NCBI GenBank assembly: GCA_013202635.1 | Contig: JABMRO010000402.1 | Location: 1 to 5,172, forward strand | Source: Planctomycetota bacterium | GTDB taxonomy: Bacteria > Planctomycetota > Phycisphaerae > Sedimentisphaerales > Anaerobacaceae | Direction: 5' to 3' | Length of the DNA: 5,172 nucleotides | In this document: positions 1-5,172 of the stretch, one piece after another | Layout of the letters: every line of letters begins with the position of its first letter | How positions within the stretch are numbered: the first letter of the stretch is position 1 | Position numbers and translations under genes: made by a program | The notes under the pieces: model-generated | Seen by the model: the letters and a program-made list of their open reading frames with translations, nothing else | Databases searched by the model: none | What the model was told of the DNA's origin: nothing

Positions 1-108
1 CAGGCAAAATGTGAACTCGATGAACTTGAGAACTCGGATTACAAGAAAAGTTTGGATTATCTGACTGACTATATTGTGCCCGGTAAACTGTTTAATTCTG
101 TGAGATGA
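1..108 (+). CDS. C-terminal end of an unrecognised protein (partial)
   Basis: Reading frame 1 is open from the left edge to a TGA at 106-108 and gives 35 residues ending in IVPGKLFNSVR. The fragment is charged and probably helical (several Glu, Asp and Lys in the first 20 residues). It shows no cofactor motif or membrane segment. The next gene starts three bases after this stop, so the two are probably cotranscribed and translationally coupled. This gene is therefore likely part of the same operon as the two-component pair. I do not recognise the family from this tail and assign no function. Confidence 0.6.
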   Translation, partial: QAKCELDELENSDYKKSLDYLTDYIVPGKLFNSVR

Positions 109-111
109 ATT

Positions 112-528
112 ATGGCAAACGCAAAGATTATGATTGTGGATGATGACCCGGATTATATCAATGTAGTTAAGACCATTTTGGAAAATGAGCAGTACACCGT
201 GGTCACGGCCGGCGACAAAATAGAAGGTATGGAAAAAATCAGGGCTGAAAAGCCGGATTTAGCCATACTGGATGTTATGATGAACGCCTGGCAGGACGGT
301 TTTGAAATGTCCAGGCAATTGAAGAAAGACCCCCAGTTCAAAAATATGCCTGTCCTGATACTGACAGCGGTCGAAAACAGAACCGGTATAGGTTTCAAAT
401 CCACCGCCGGAGATCCTGTTTGGCTGCCGGTTGATATGTTCCTGGACAAACCGGTAGAACCCCAGATTCTGCTGGCCGAGGTCAAAAAACTTTTGTCAAA
501 CAAAGCTGAGAATGGAACCGGTATCTGA
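112..528 (+). CDS. Single-domain response regulator (receiver only)
   Basis: This is a 138-residue CheY-like receiver with no output domain. The acidic pocket is D10-D11-D12, the phosphoacceptor is D54 in the stretch LDVMM, the conserved Thr is T85 in LILTA, and the conserved Lys is K113 in DKPVEP. Two departures from the plain fold are visible. The usual Pro after the phosphorylation site is replaced in VMMNAWQDGFE, which also has one extra residue. The stretch from T85 to K113 is longer than usual and contains GDPVWLPVD. I have seen this extended form as a distinct receiver subfamily in anaerobes; that is recollection, not a search. The start lies three bases after the upstream stop and has only a weak ribosome site. 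It overlaps the kinase gene downstream, its obvious partner. With no DNA-binding domain it must act by protein contact or as a phosphorelay intermediate. Confidence 0.93.
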   Translation: MANAKIMIVDDDPDYINVVKTILENEQYTVVTAGDKIEGMEKIRAEKPDLAILDVMMNAWQDGFEMSRQLKKDPQFKNMPVLILTAVENRTGIGFKSTAGDPVWLPVDMFLDKPVEPQILLAEVKKLLSNKAENGTGI

Positions 529-1861
529 AAATATCAGACTTCTCAAGAGAGCTTACTGGCTTATCAAGCTAAGGTGGGTAGCCATAGTATTTGTCTGCGC
601 AGCAACTTATGTTTCCAGCAATATTTTGGGCATAGATCTGCAGAATACCGCCCTCTACAGTATCGCAATACTTCTTGCCCTGTACAATCTGACGGTGCTG
701 CTGCTGTTGAACTATTTTGCAAAAAAAGGTAATGAATTATCGCACGCATCAGTAAAAAAAATAATTAACGTTCAGATATCCACCGACCTGCTCATCCTAA
801 CAGTGCTGCTGCACTTTTCAGGAGGGATTGAAAACCCATTTGTTTTTTACTTCATCTTTCATATGGTCATAGCAAGCATTTTACTTTCTGTGTGGGACAG
901 CTATTTGCAGGCCACATTTGCCGTTTTAGTCTTTGGCCTGCTTATCCTGCTCGAATATCTACCACTTATACAACACCATTGCCTGAAAGGATTCACACCA
1001 GACTGTTTACATAGAAACAAACTTTATATTCTTGGCACTTTTTTTGTCTTCACAACCGCACTATATTTAGCCGTATATATGGCCAGCTACATTTCTGTGA
1101 GGCTCAAGCGTACCGAGCGAGCCTACATGCAGGCAAATACATTACTCCAGGAAAAAGACCACATAAAGGATGAATACGTTCTACGTGTAACTCATGATAT
1201 CAAATCGCATCTGGCAACTATACAGAGCTGCCTAGGTATGGTAGTAAATAAAGTTGTCGGACCACTTGACGAGCAGAGGGCAGAATTTGTCGACCGTGCA
1301 TACACGCGAACCATCAAGCTTACCAACTTTGTTAAGACACTATTGAAGCTGACACAAATGCGATTGAACGACAAACTGGAAATAGATGTTTTTTCATTAA
1401 GAGAGACTGTACACAATGCAGTTGCTTCTGTAAGTACAAAGGCTGAAGATAAATCTATAACTCTAAATTGTGACGTTGAGTCGTCAGTAGATACAATCTC
1501 CGGCAACCAGTTTTCCGTCGAAGAAGTGTTCACAAACTTACTGCTTAACGCAATAAGATATACACCGGAAAAAGGCTCGGTCACAATAGGTGCAAAAAAT
1601 GGAAATGATTGTGTAGTCATCGAAATCGCAGACACGGGCATCGGTATTCCTGCAGATGAACTTGGCGATGTATTTGAGGAGTTCTTTAGAGCAAGTAATG
1701 CCCGAAAAGTCCAAAAAGACGGTACCGGCCTGGGGCTCTCGATAGCAAAATATATAGTGGAAAGACATGGTGGGAAAATATGGGTCGATAGTATAGAGGA
1801 CACCGGGACCAAGTTTTGGATCACATTGCAGAAAAGTTCTCAACAATCCCAAACTGCATAG
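512..1861 (+). CDS. Membrane histidine kinase with RegB-like quinone motif
   Basis: The 449-residue protein has about six hydrophobic segments (near 20-41, 46-69, 85-102, 110-127, 134-153 and 171-196). A short linker follows, then a complete kinase core. The H-box is at 226-234 with phosphoacceptor H228, the N-box has N342 and N346, G1 is DTGIGIP at 374-380, the F-box is around F388-F392, and G2 is GTGLGL at 404-409. GGIENPF at 104-110, between helices 3 and 4, matches the GGxxNPF ubiquinone-binding motif known from RegB/PrrB. Redox-state sensing of the quinone pool is therefore the best inference. There is no Cys 40 residues after the phosphoacceptor, where RegB has its redox-active Cys. C240, 12 residues after H228, is the nearest. 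The Pro normally five residues after the phospho-His is H233. The ATG lies inside the receiver gene (17-base overlap), indicating coupling. The gene ends in TAG. Confidence 0.93.
   Translation: MEPVSENIRLLKRAYWLIKLRWVAIVFVCAATYVSSNILGIDLQNTALYSIAILLALYNLTVLLLLNYFAKKGNELSHASVKKIINVQISTDLLILTVLLHFSGGIENPFVFYFIFHMVIASILLSVWDSYLQATFAVLVFGLLILLEYLPLIQHHCLKGFTPDCLHRNKLYILGTFFVFTTALYLAVYMASYISVRLKRTERAYMQANTLLQEKDHIKDEYVLRVTHDIKSHLATIQSCLGMVVNKVVGPLDEQRAEFVDRAYTRTIKLTNFVKTLLKLTQMRLNDKLEIDVFSLRETVHNAVASVSTKAEDKSITLNCDVESSVDTISGNQFSVEEVFTNLLLNAIRYTPEKGSVTIGAKNGNDCVVIEIADTGIGIPADELGDVFEEFFRASNARKVQKDGTGLGLSIAKYIVERHGGKIWVDSIEDTGTKFWITLQKSSQQSQTA
821..841 (+). other. GGxxNPF quinone-binding motif in the kinase
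   Basis: These seven codons encode GGIENPF (residues 104-110), preceded by HFS and followed by an aromatic-rich start of helix 4. In RegB-type kinases the same pattern lies on a short periplasmic loop between the third and fourth helices and binds quinone. The position in this protein is the same by my reading of the hydrophobic segments. Confidence 0.75.
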
Positions 1862-1872
1862 AAAGAGCCGAT

Positions 1873-1901
1873 TTGACCAAAAAACTTCTTATGAATAGTA
1901 A
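1873..1901 (+). promoter_or_regulatory. Weak candidate promoter before the cytochrome gene
   Basis: In the 63-base gap between the kinase and the cytochrome, TTGACC at 1873-1878 matches five of six positions of a sigma-70 -35 box. The best element at 17-base spacing is TAGTAA at 1896-1901, which matches only three of six. If real, it would let the cytochrome genes be transcribed apart from the sensor pair. The weak -10 makes this a guess. No terminator hairpin is seen after the kinase, so readthrough from upstream is equally possible. Confidence 0.2.
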
Positions 1902-1960
1902 AGATTAAGGCAAAATACTAAAGAATGAAGTCATTAATAAGTAAAATTAAACAGCTAAAC

Positions 1961-1963
1961 TAG
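1961..1963 (+). other. In-frame amber codon in the signal-anchor region
   Basis: From ATG 1925 the frame reads MKSLISKIKQLN, then TAG, then KVKILLLATAAMVVASGAIV, leading into the first heme motif without a shift. The basic n-region lies before the TAG and the hydrophobic anchor after it, which is what one intact signal anchor looks like. One base change from AAG, CAG or TGG would give TAG. No ATG, GTG or TTG lies in frame between the TAG and ATG 1997. Confidence 0.85.
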
Positions 1964-1996
1964 AAAGTAAAAATCTTATTATTAGCTACGGCAGCT

Positions 1997-2698
1997 ATGG
2001 TCGTTGCTTCGGGCGCAATCGTTGTATCCGAGCAGCCTGGATTTTGCAATTCCTGTCATATTATGAACAACTATTACGACAACTGGAAGACATCGACCCA
2101 CCGCGAGGTGAATTGTCTCGAATGTCATCTCCAGCCCGGATTTATGGGTCACGTAAAGGGCAAAATAAACGGCCTGTCCCAGGCAATCGATTGCATTGTC
2201 GGCAGAGTGGGTACAAAACCAAGCGCCACCATTTTAGACGAATCCTGTCTGAGGTCGGAATGTCACAGCACGGAAGAGCTGCTGACAAAGAATATCGACT
2301 TCCACGGCGTCAAGTTCACTCACAAGAATCATATTAAAAAAGAGGTCGATGGAATAAATATCACGTGCGGTACTTGTCACAGCCACTTTGAGGGTAACGA
2401 GCATTTCAGCGTTAACAACGACGCATGTTTCACGTGCCATTTCCTCAGGGACACCGAGACCAACGAGAAGCTGGTCCAAACAAGTTGTACAAGCTGCCAT
2501 GAAGTGCCAAATAAGGTTATTCAGCGAGGACTGGTTACAATTAACCATTCTGAGTTCGTTTCTTATAACGCAAGTTGTGAAGATTCCTGCCACAAGAAAG
2601 AAATACAGAAGACGAGTGAAATAGACGACAAGGCATATGCCTTAACTGTCATAACTTCACCGATGCCGAGAAGATTCTCCTGGCCGACAAGCAGGTAA
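1997..2698 (+). CDS. 5' open segment: NapC-like half with seven heme motifs
   Basis: This is the stretch that stays open after the amber codon, counted from the first ATG available. Starting here would begin in the middle of the hydrophobic anchor, leaving only about ten apolar residues (MVVASGAIVV) and no basic n-region. It is therefore a poor real start. The segment carries the NapC-type first two hemes, the CX4CH and CX3CH motifs and three further CXXCH motifs. Its last 20 or so residues, after position 2638, are out-of-frame sequence without any heme motif, ending at TAA 2696-2698. A product made this way would probably lack proper export and the C-terminal five hemes. Confidence 0.5.
   Translation: MVVASGAIVVSEQPGFCNSCHIMNNYYDNWKTSTHREVNCLECHLQPGFMGHVKGKINGLSQAIDCIVGRVGTKPSATILDESCLRSECHSTEELLTKNIDFHGVKFTHKNHIKKEVDGINITCGTCHSHFEGNEHFSVNNDACFTCHFLRDTETNEKLVQTSCTSCHEVPNKVIQRGLVTINHSEFVSYNASCEDSCHKKEIQKTSEIDDKAYALTVITSPMPRRFSWPTSR
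2636..2640 (+). other. Frameshift site (-1) within the cytochrome gene
   Basis: The upstream frame reads through DDKAY up to about 2638. The other frame then supplies the complete heme motif CLNCH (TGC at 2638, TGT CAT at 2647-2652). The simplest repair is one extra T in ATAT(T)GCC. The downstream frame opens only at 2620, so the shift must lie between 2620 and 2638. No canonical X-XXY-YYZ slippery heptamer is seen there. Confidence 0.85.
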
Positions 2699-3330
2699 CT
2701 GAAGCTAAAGAACATCAATATGACAGTATAGAACTGCATAAAGCCCATACTAATGGCCATAAAGTAGAGTGCTTTGCATGTCATGGAAAAATATTACATG
2801 GTCAGACAAAGGTGACATCGGTTGCAGATATGCTGGATTGCCAGAACTGTCACAGCGAAACTCACCAGGTCCAACGCACCATCTACGCAACCCAACATCC
2901 AATGCAGGACAAAAAGTCAGATCGCGTTCTCAGCCCTATGTTTCTTACCCACGTGGAATGTACCGGATGCCATATCGAGCAGGCACAAAAAAAACCGGGG
3001 GCTTTAGACAGCTTTGGAAAAGTCGCCAAAGCAGTACCACGAGCATGCGACAATTGCCATGAGCCGGGAACCGGGCAGCAATATATTCCTTTTTGGCAGG
3101 AGAAAATCAAGCAATTACACGGTCAGGTCAGCAACAGACTGGAAAAAACAATGAGCAATATAGATTATGAGACTAATGAAAAGAAAGCCAAAGAATTAAG
3201 AGAGAAGATTGCACAGGCAAAAGTGCTTGTCGATTCGGTGGAAGCAGACGGCAGTTGGGGTGTTCATAATTTCAAATATACCGAAGCAATACTGCTTAAA
3301 GCTAATGAAATAATTAGTGAAGCGCAATAG
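2638..3330 (+). CDS. 3' open segment: five heme motifs and helical tail
   Basis: This frame is open from 2620 and begins to make sense at CLNCH (2638-2652). It continues through CFACH, CQNCH, CTGCH and CDNCH, then a charged helical region rich in Lys and Glu and the terminal GVHN segment. It has no signal peptide of its own. The only plausible internal starts, such as GTG 2812, would drop two heme motifs, so it is better read as the continuation of the upstream half than as a gene. It ends with TAG 3328-3330, whose AG is also the start of the next gene's AGGA ribosome site. Confidence 0.55.
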   Translation, partial: CLNCHNFTDAEKILLADKQVTEAKEHQYDSIELHKAHTNGHKVECFACHGKILHGQTKVTSVADMLDCQNCHSETHQVQRTIYATQHPMQDKKSDRVLSPMFLTHVECTGCHIEQAQKKPGALDSFGKVAKAVPRACDNCHEPGTGQQYIPFWQEKIKQLHGQVSNRLEKTMSNIDYETNEKKAKELREKIAQAKVLVDSVEADGSWGVHNFKYTEAILLKANEIISEAQ

Positions 3331-3338
3331 GATTTATT

Positions 3339-4514
3339 ATGAAAAGTATTATTAAATCAAGATCATCTTTAAGTGTTATCAATATTGGTATCCTTGTGAT
3401 TGCTGGACTCTCAGTATTTTCGAGCCAAACTTACAGTTATTCACCTGAAATGCGGCAGGCAATGCTAAGCGGGCCATGGGAGATAGTGGTTCAGAGGGGC
3501 ATGGACGGATCTATGATGCGGTTCCCGGTAAAAGTCGCCAACGAGAACAAGGCAACCACACTTGATAATGTTCTACCTATGATGGGATCTCCAATTAAGA
3601 TCCGGCTCATGCAGTATTTACCTAATCTAAAGTGGGAGACTTCCATAGCTGAAGACCCTCAAGGTGGGGCAGTGGTACAGATAAAAGCCAAGGGCGAAAA
3701 CCTCAACCAGGACATCTGGCTGAGTTCAGCAGATCCAGCCAAACAGTCGATATCGTCACAAGTCGGAGGAATTAAAATCGTTAAACTCCACAGTTCCCAA
3801 GGAATCGAAAAGATCATGCGAGAACTTACCTCCAGCAAGTCAATCGGTATTGTATCGGTCTGGGGCAATGACACGAATAAGCCGCTAGAATATGTCGCTA
3901 ATGCAGGAGATACGATAACCTTACCCACAAGCAATTATAAACTGAAGATTCTGGAATATGTGCCGCATTATTCCGTTGATACCACAACAAGAAAAGTTAC
4001 TAATCTGTCAAATAAGCCTGTCAATCCTGCGATTAAGATTAATCTTGATAACGGCAATGATAATTATGAACAGTGGCTTTGGTCGAAGTTTCCATCATCT
4101 CCACATATGAAAAAGGATCTTCCGCTTCGTGTTCAGTTCACCGATTTTGATATAGGTACTACGCCGGGTAATTACATTCTTGTGGCCGTACAAGGCTCCG
4201 AACCATGGTTGTTTTATTCCAAGGACGGCAAAAAACATGCCGAAAAAGCCAAACTAAAACACGAATATCCTTTTGCACAAAAGGCATACACTTTCAGCCT
4301 TGAGGATTTTTCCAACAGTGCGAATATTAAAAATGAATGGAAGAAAGGTTCCGAAGAGCTGCTCTCTCCGGCTATTACCGTAAGTATTGAGGAAAATGAA
4401 ACCAGGAAACAGTTAATTTTGGAATTCAACAAGCCAAACCATCACAAGTCCGCTTCCGGGACAATGGTCCTTCTTTACAGGCGGGAAGCATCGAGTTCCA
4501 AAGCAGCAAATTAA
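3339..4514 (+). CDS. Secreted protein with two tandem beta-rich, ResB-like repeats
   Basis: The 391-residue protein starts with a basic n-region (K2-R8) and a hydrophobic stretch at about 13-27, so it is exported; the cleavage site is not clear, perhaps near residue 33. The mature part has no cysteine, hence no heme motif, and no further membrane segment. Two related units are visible. One runs about 83-150 with Y93-L-P, a Gly-turn at 119, W127-L-S and a closing beta strand. The other runs about 197-270 with Y207-V-P, NPAIKI, a Gly-turn at 239 and W246-L-W-S. The second unit resembles the periplasmic domain of ResB/Ccs1 cytochrome c maturation proteins, where a Pro-x-Asn-Pro-Ala stretch and such strands recur. 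The resemblance is weak and from memory. An AGGA at 3329-3332 is well placed for the ATG. The gene starts eight bases after the cytochrome's stop, so the two are probably one operon. A heme-chain assembly or scaffold role is inference. Confidence 0.8.
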   Translation: MKSIIKSRSSLSVINIGILVIAGLSVFSSQTYSYSPEMRQAMLSGPWEIVVQRGMDGSMMRFPVKVANENKATTLDNVLPMMGSPIKIRLMQYLPNLKWETSIAEDPQGGAVVQIKAKGENLNQDIWLSSADPAKQSISSQVGGIKIVKLHSSQGIEKIMRELTSSKSIGIVSVWGNDTNKPLEYVANAGDTITLPTSNYKLKILEYVPHYSVDTTTRKVTNLSNKPVNPAIKINLDNGNDNYEQWLWSKFPSSPHMKKDLPLRVQFTDFDIGTTPGNYILVAVQGSEPWLFYSKDGKKHAEKAKLKHEYPFAQKAYTFSLEDFSNSANIKNEWKKGSEELLSPAITVSIEENETRKQLILEFNKPNHHKSASGTMVLLYRREASSSKAAN

Positions 4515-4663
4515 GATAAATTTTTAAGAGTTGGAAAACGGAAAATATATGAAAAACAACAGATACTATTTCGGAGGCTTTTTTGTCCGGTCTTCGGTAC
4601 TGATGTGTGGCGTAACGAGGCCACTTCAACGTTAATTTATAAAAAAGATTGGGTGGTGAGACA
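4515..4663. other. 149-base gap, no convincing gene
   Basis: This is the longest untranslated stretch in the window. A 28-codon open frame (ATG 4549 to TAA 4635, MKNNRYYFGGFFVRS...) lies inside, but it has no good ribosome site or recognisable motif and is probably chance. A five-base-pair inverted repeat, GTGGC 4607-4611 with GCCAC 4620-4624 around an eight-base loop, has no following T run, so it is not a typical terminator. An AT-rich tract at 4632-4646 precedes the ribosome site of the next gene. It may be the leader or promoter region of that gene, but I see no sigma-70 pair or known riboswitch pattern. Confidence 0.4.
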
Positions 4664-5172
4664 ATGTTAAGCAAATTTGGCAATAAGTTAGTTGTCGTGT
4701 TGGGCTGTGTATTAGTTTCCAACGGCCTTGCAGTGGAAAAACCAACTACGCCGCAAAAAACATGCGTTACAGGAGAATGTCATGCCGATTACGGCAAAAA
4801 AGCTTTCGTACATGGACCAGTCGGCCTTGGTGACTGTAAAGCGTGCCACAAAGCCTTGAAACCGGAAGAACATACCTATGAGTTTGTGCGACAAGGCAGA
4901 GACCTTTGCGAATATTGTCATTTGGAACAAGCAGGCAAAAAGGTTGTTCATGAACCCCTTAAGACGGGTGACTGTATGCAATGCCATGGCCCTCACAGCA
5001 GTGATAACAAATTCCTGCTTCCGGAAAAAACTGTCGCCTCTCTATGCAGCAACTGCCACAAAGTTACCGAAGGATTTCAATTTCTACACGGGCCAACAGC
5101 GGTCGGCGAATGCACAATATGTCACGATTCTCACAGCGCAGACCATAAAAGTTTATTGGTTGCCGAACACTC
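4664..5172 (+). CDS. Exported multiheme cytochrome c with doubled-CXXCH repeats (3' end missing)
   Basis: The open frame from ATG 4664 runs off the right edge with 169 complete codons. GGTGAG at 4655-4660 and GGGTGG at 4651-4656 are suitable ribosome sites. A signal peptide is clear: basic K4 and K8, hydrophobic 9-18, likely cut after SNGLA at residue 23. C15 follows VLG, a poor lipobox, so lipid attachment is unlikely. Six heme motifs are present: CX4CH (C34-H40), CKACH (58), CEYCH (82), CMQCH (104), CSNCH (128) and CTICH (150). They sit in repeats of 46 residues, each with His-Gly/Glu-Pro followed by two hemes, as in the doubled-CXXCH family of cytochromes. The product should be periplasmic or outer-surface and act as an electron conduit, plausibly accepting electrons from the NapC-type cytochrome upstream. 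Partner and terminal acceptor cannot be seen. The total heme number is unknown because the gene is cut. Confidence 0.88.
   Translation, partial: MLSKFGNKLVVVLGCVLVSNGLAVEKPTTPQKTCVTGECHADYGKKAFVHGPVGLGDCKACHKALKPEEHTYEFVRQGRDLCEYCHLEQAGKKVVHEPLKTGDCMQCHGPHSSDNKFLLPEKTVASLCSNCHKVTEGFQFLHGPTAVGECTICHDSHSADHKSLLVAEH
4808..5172 (+). repeat. Tandem 46-residue two-heme repeats inside the cytochrome
   Basis: His-Gly/Glu-Pro occurs at residues 50, 96 and 142, the first heme Cys at 58, 104 and 150, and the second heme Cys at 82 and 128. Each step is exactly 46 residues (138 bases). Unit borders are roughly 4808-4945, 4946-5083 and 5084 onward, the last cut by the window edge. The leading CX4CH fits the same register: C39-H40 are 46 residues before C85-H86. 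At DNA level the units have diverged, so this is an old protein-level duplication and not a recent DNA repeat. Confidence 0.85.

Larger units (their letters stand above)
1925..3330 (+). pseudogene. NapC/NirT-type dodecaheme cytochrome c, broken by TAG and a frameshift
   Basis: Read from ATG 1925, with the amber codon at 13 skipped and one base restored near 2638, this is a single protein of about 468 residues. It has an N-terminal membrane anchor (about 17-34), then C41-NSC-H45 with Met two residues after the His, as in NapC/NrfH quinol dehydrogenases, then C64-LEC-H68. Further motifs are CX4CH (C108-H114), CGTCH (148), CFTCH (168), CTSCH (188), CX3CH (C218-H223), CLNCH (239), CFACH (283), CQNCH (306), CTGCH (346) and CDNCH (375). 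That makes twelve motifs, ten of them canonical. The last 80 residues are helical and end with a stretch containing DGSWGVHN, a pattern common at the ends of multiheme cytochromes. The likely role is to carry electrons from membrane quinol to periplasmic carriers. The gene follows the quinone-sensing kinase. Upstream of ATG 1925 there is no strong ribosome site. Recent pseudogene, sequence error and recoding are all open. Confidence 0.72.

Noticed and set aside
1192..1824. A 210-codon open frame on the minus strand
   Set aside because: It lies wholly opposite the kinase catalytic core, whose motifs are complete on the + strand. The minus-strand translation shows no motif or ribosome site and is a shadow of the coding frame.
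2044..2624. Open frames in other frames over the first cytochrome half (for example 2044-2337, 2388-2624 and the minus-strand 2234-2593)
   Set aside because: They overlap the frame that carries the heme motifs and encode no recognisable feature themselves.
1925..3330. General reassignment of TAG to a sense codon in this organism
   Set aside because: The kinase ends in TAG at 1859-1861 and this gene ends in TAG at 3328-3330, both at sensible protein ends, so TAG works as a stop.
4572..4589. CGGA ... TCCG pair around a T run, looking like a terminator
   Set aside because: The stem is only four pairs and the T run lies in the loop, not after the stem.
4549..4635. Small 28-codon open frame in the gap before the second cytochrome
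   Set aside because: No proper ribosome site, no recognisable domain or clear signal peptide, and a length easily reached by chance.
4638..4643. TATAAA as a -10 box for the second cytochrome
   Set aside because: No acceptable -35 at 16-18 bases spacing, and the start of transcription would fall on the ribosome site.
1..5172. CRISPR array, tRNA or rRNA genes, insertion sequence ends
   Set aside because: No regularly spaced direct repeats at DNA level, no tRNA-like cloverleaf, and no transposase-like product or terminal inverted repeats were seen on either strand by eye.

Overview
The window reads left to right on the + strand as a regulatory pair followed by a multiheme cytochrome c module. 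It suggests a Gram-negative, anaerobically respiring bacterium, because several c-type heme proteins carry export signals. The style of the proteins (NapC/NirT-type cytochrome with many hemes, doubled-CXXCH cytochrome, receiver with a long loop before its conserved Lys) would fit an uncultured Planctomycetota or deltaproteobacterial-type lineage. That placement is inference from protein style only, and no marker gene is present.

Layout: (1) bases 1-108 are the last 35 codons of an unrecognised gene. (2) 112-528 is a stand-alone response-regulator receiver. (3) 512-1861 overlaps it by 17 bases and encodes a six-helix membrane histidine kinase with GGIENPF between helices 3 and 4, matching the GGxxNPF quinone-binding motif of RegB/PrrB. 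(4) 1925-3330 is a NapC/NirT-like membrane-anchored cytochrome. It would have 12 heme-binding motifs if read whole, but it is interrupted by an in-frame TAG in front of its membrane anchor and by a -1 frameshift near 2638. (5) 3339-4514 is a secreted, cysteine-free protein with two related beta-rich repeats, weakly reminiscent of the ResB periplasmic domain. (6) A 149-base gap without a convincing gene follows. (7) 4664 to the right edge is the start of a second exported multiheme cytochrome, built from 46-residue two-heme repeats.

Working model (inference): the kinase senses the redox state of the membrane quinone pool and signals to the receiver. The NapC-type cytochrome would take electrons from quinol and pass them through its own periplasmic hemes to the second multiheme cytochrome. 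The secreted ResB-like protein would help assemble or scaffold the chain. The receiver has no output domain, so how the signal reaches gene expression or enzyme activity is not visible here. The central cytochrome carries two lesions but keeps every heme motif. It is therefore either very recently broken, mis-sequenced, or expressed by recoding. Nearby genes use TAG as an ordinary stop, which argues against general reassignment of TAG.
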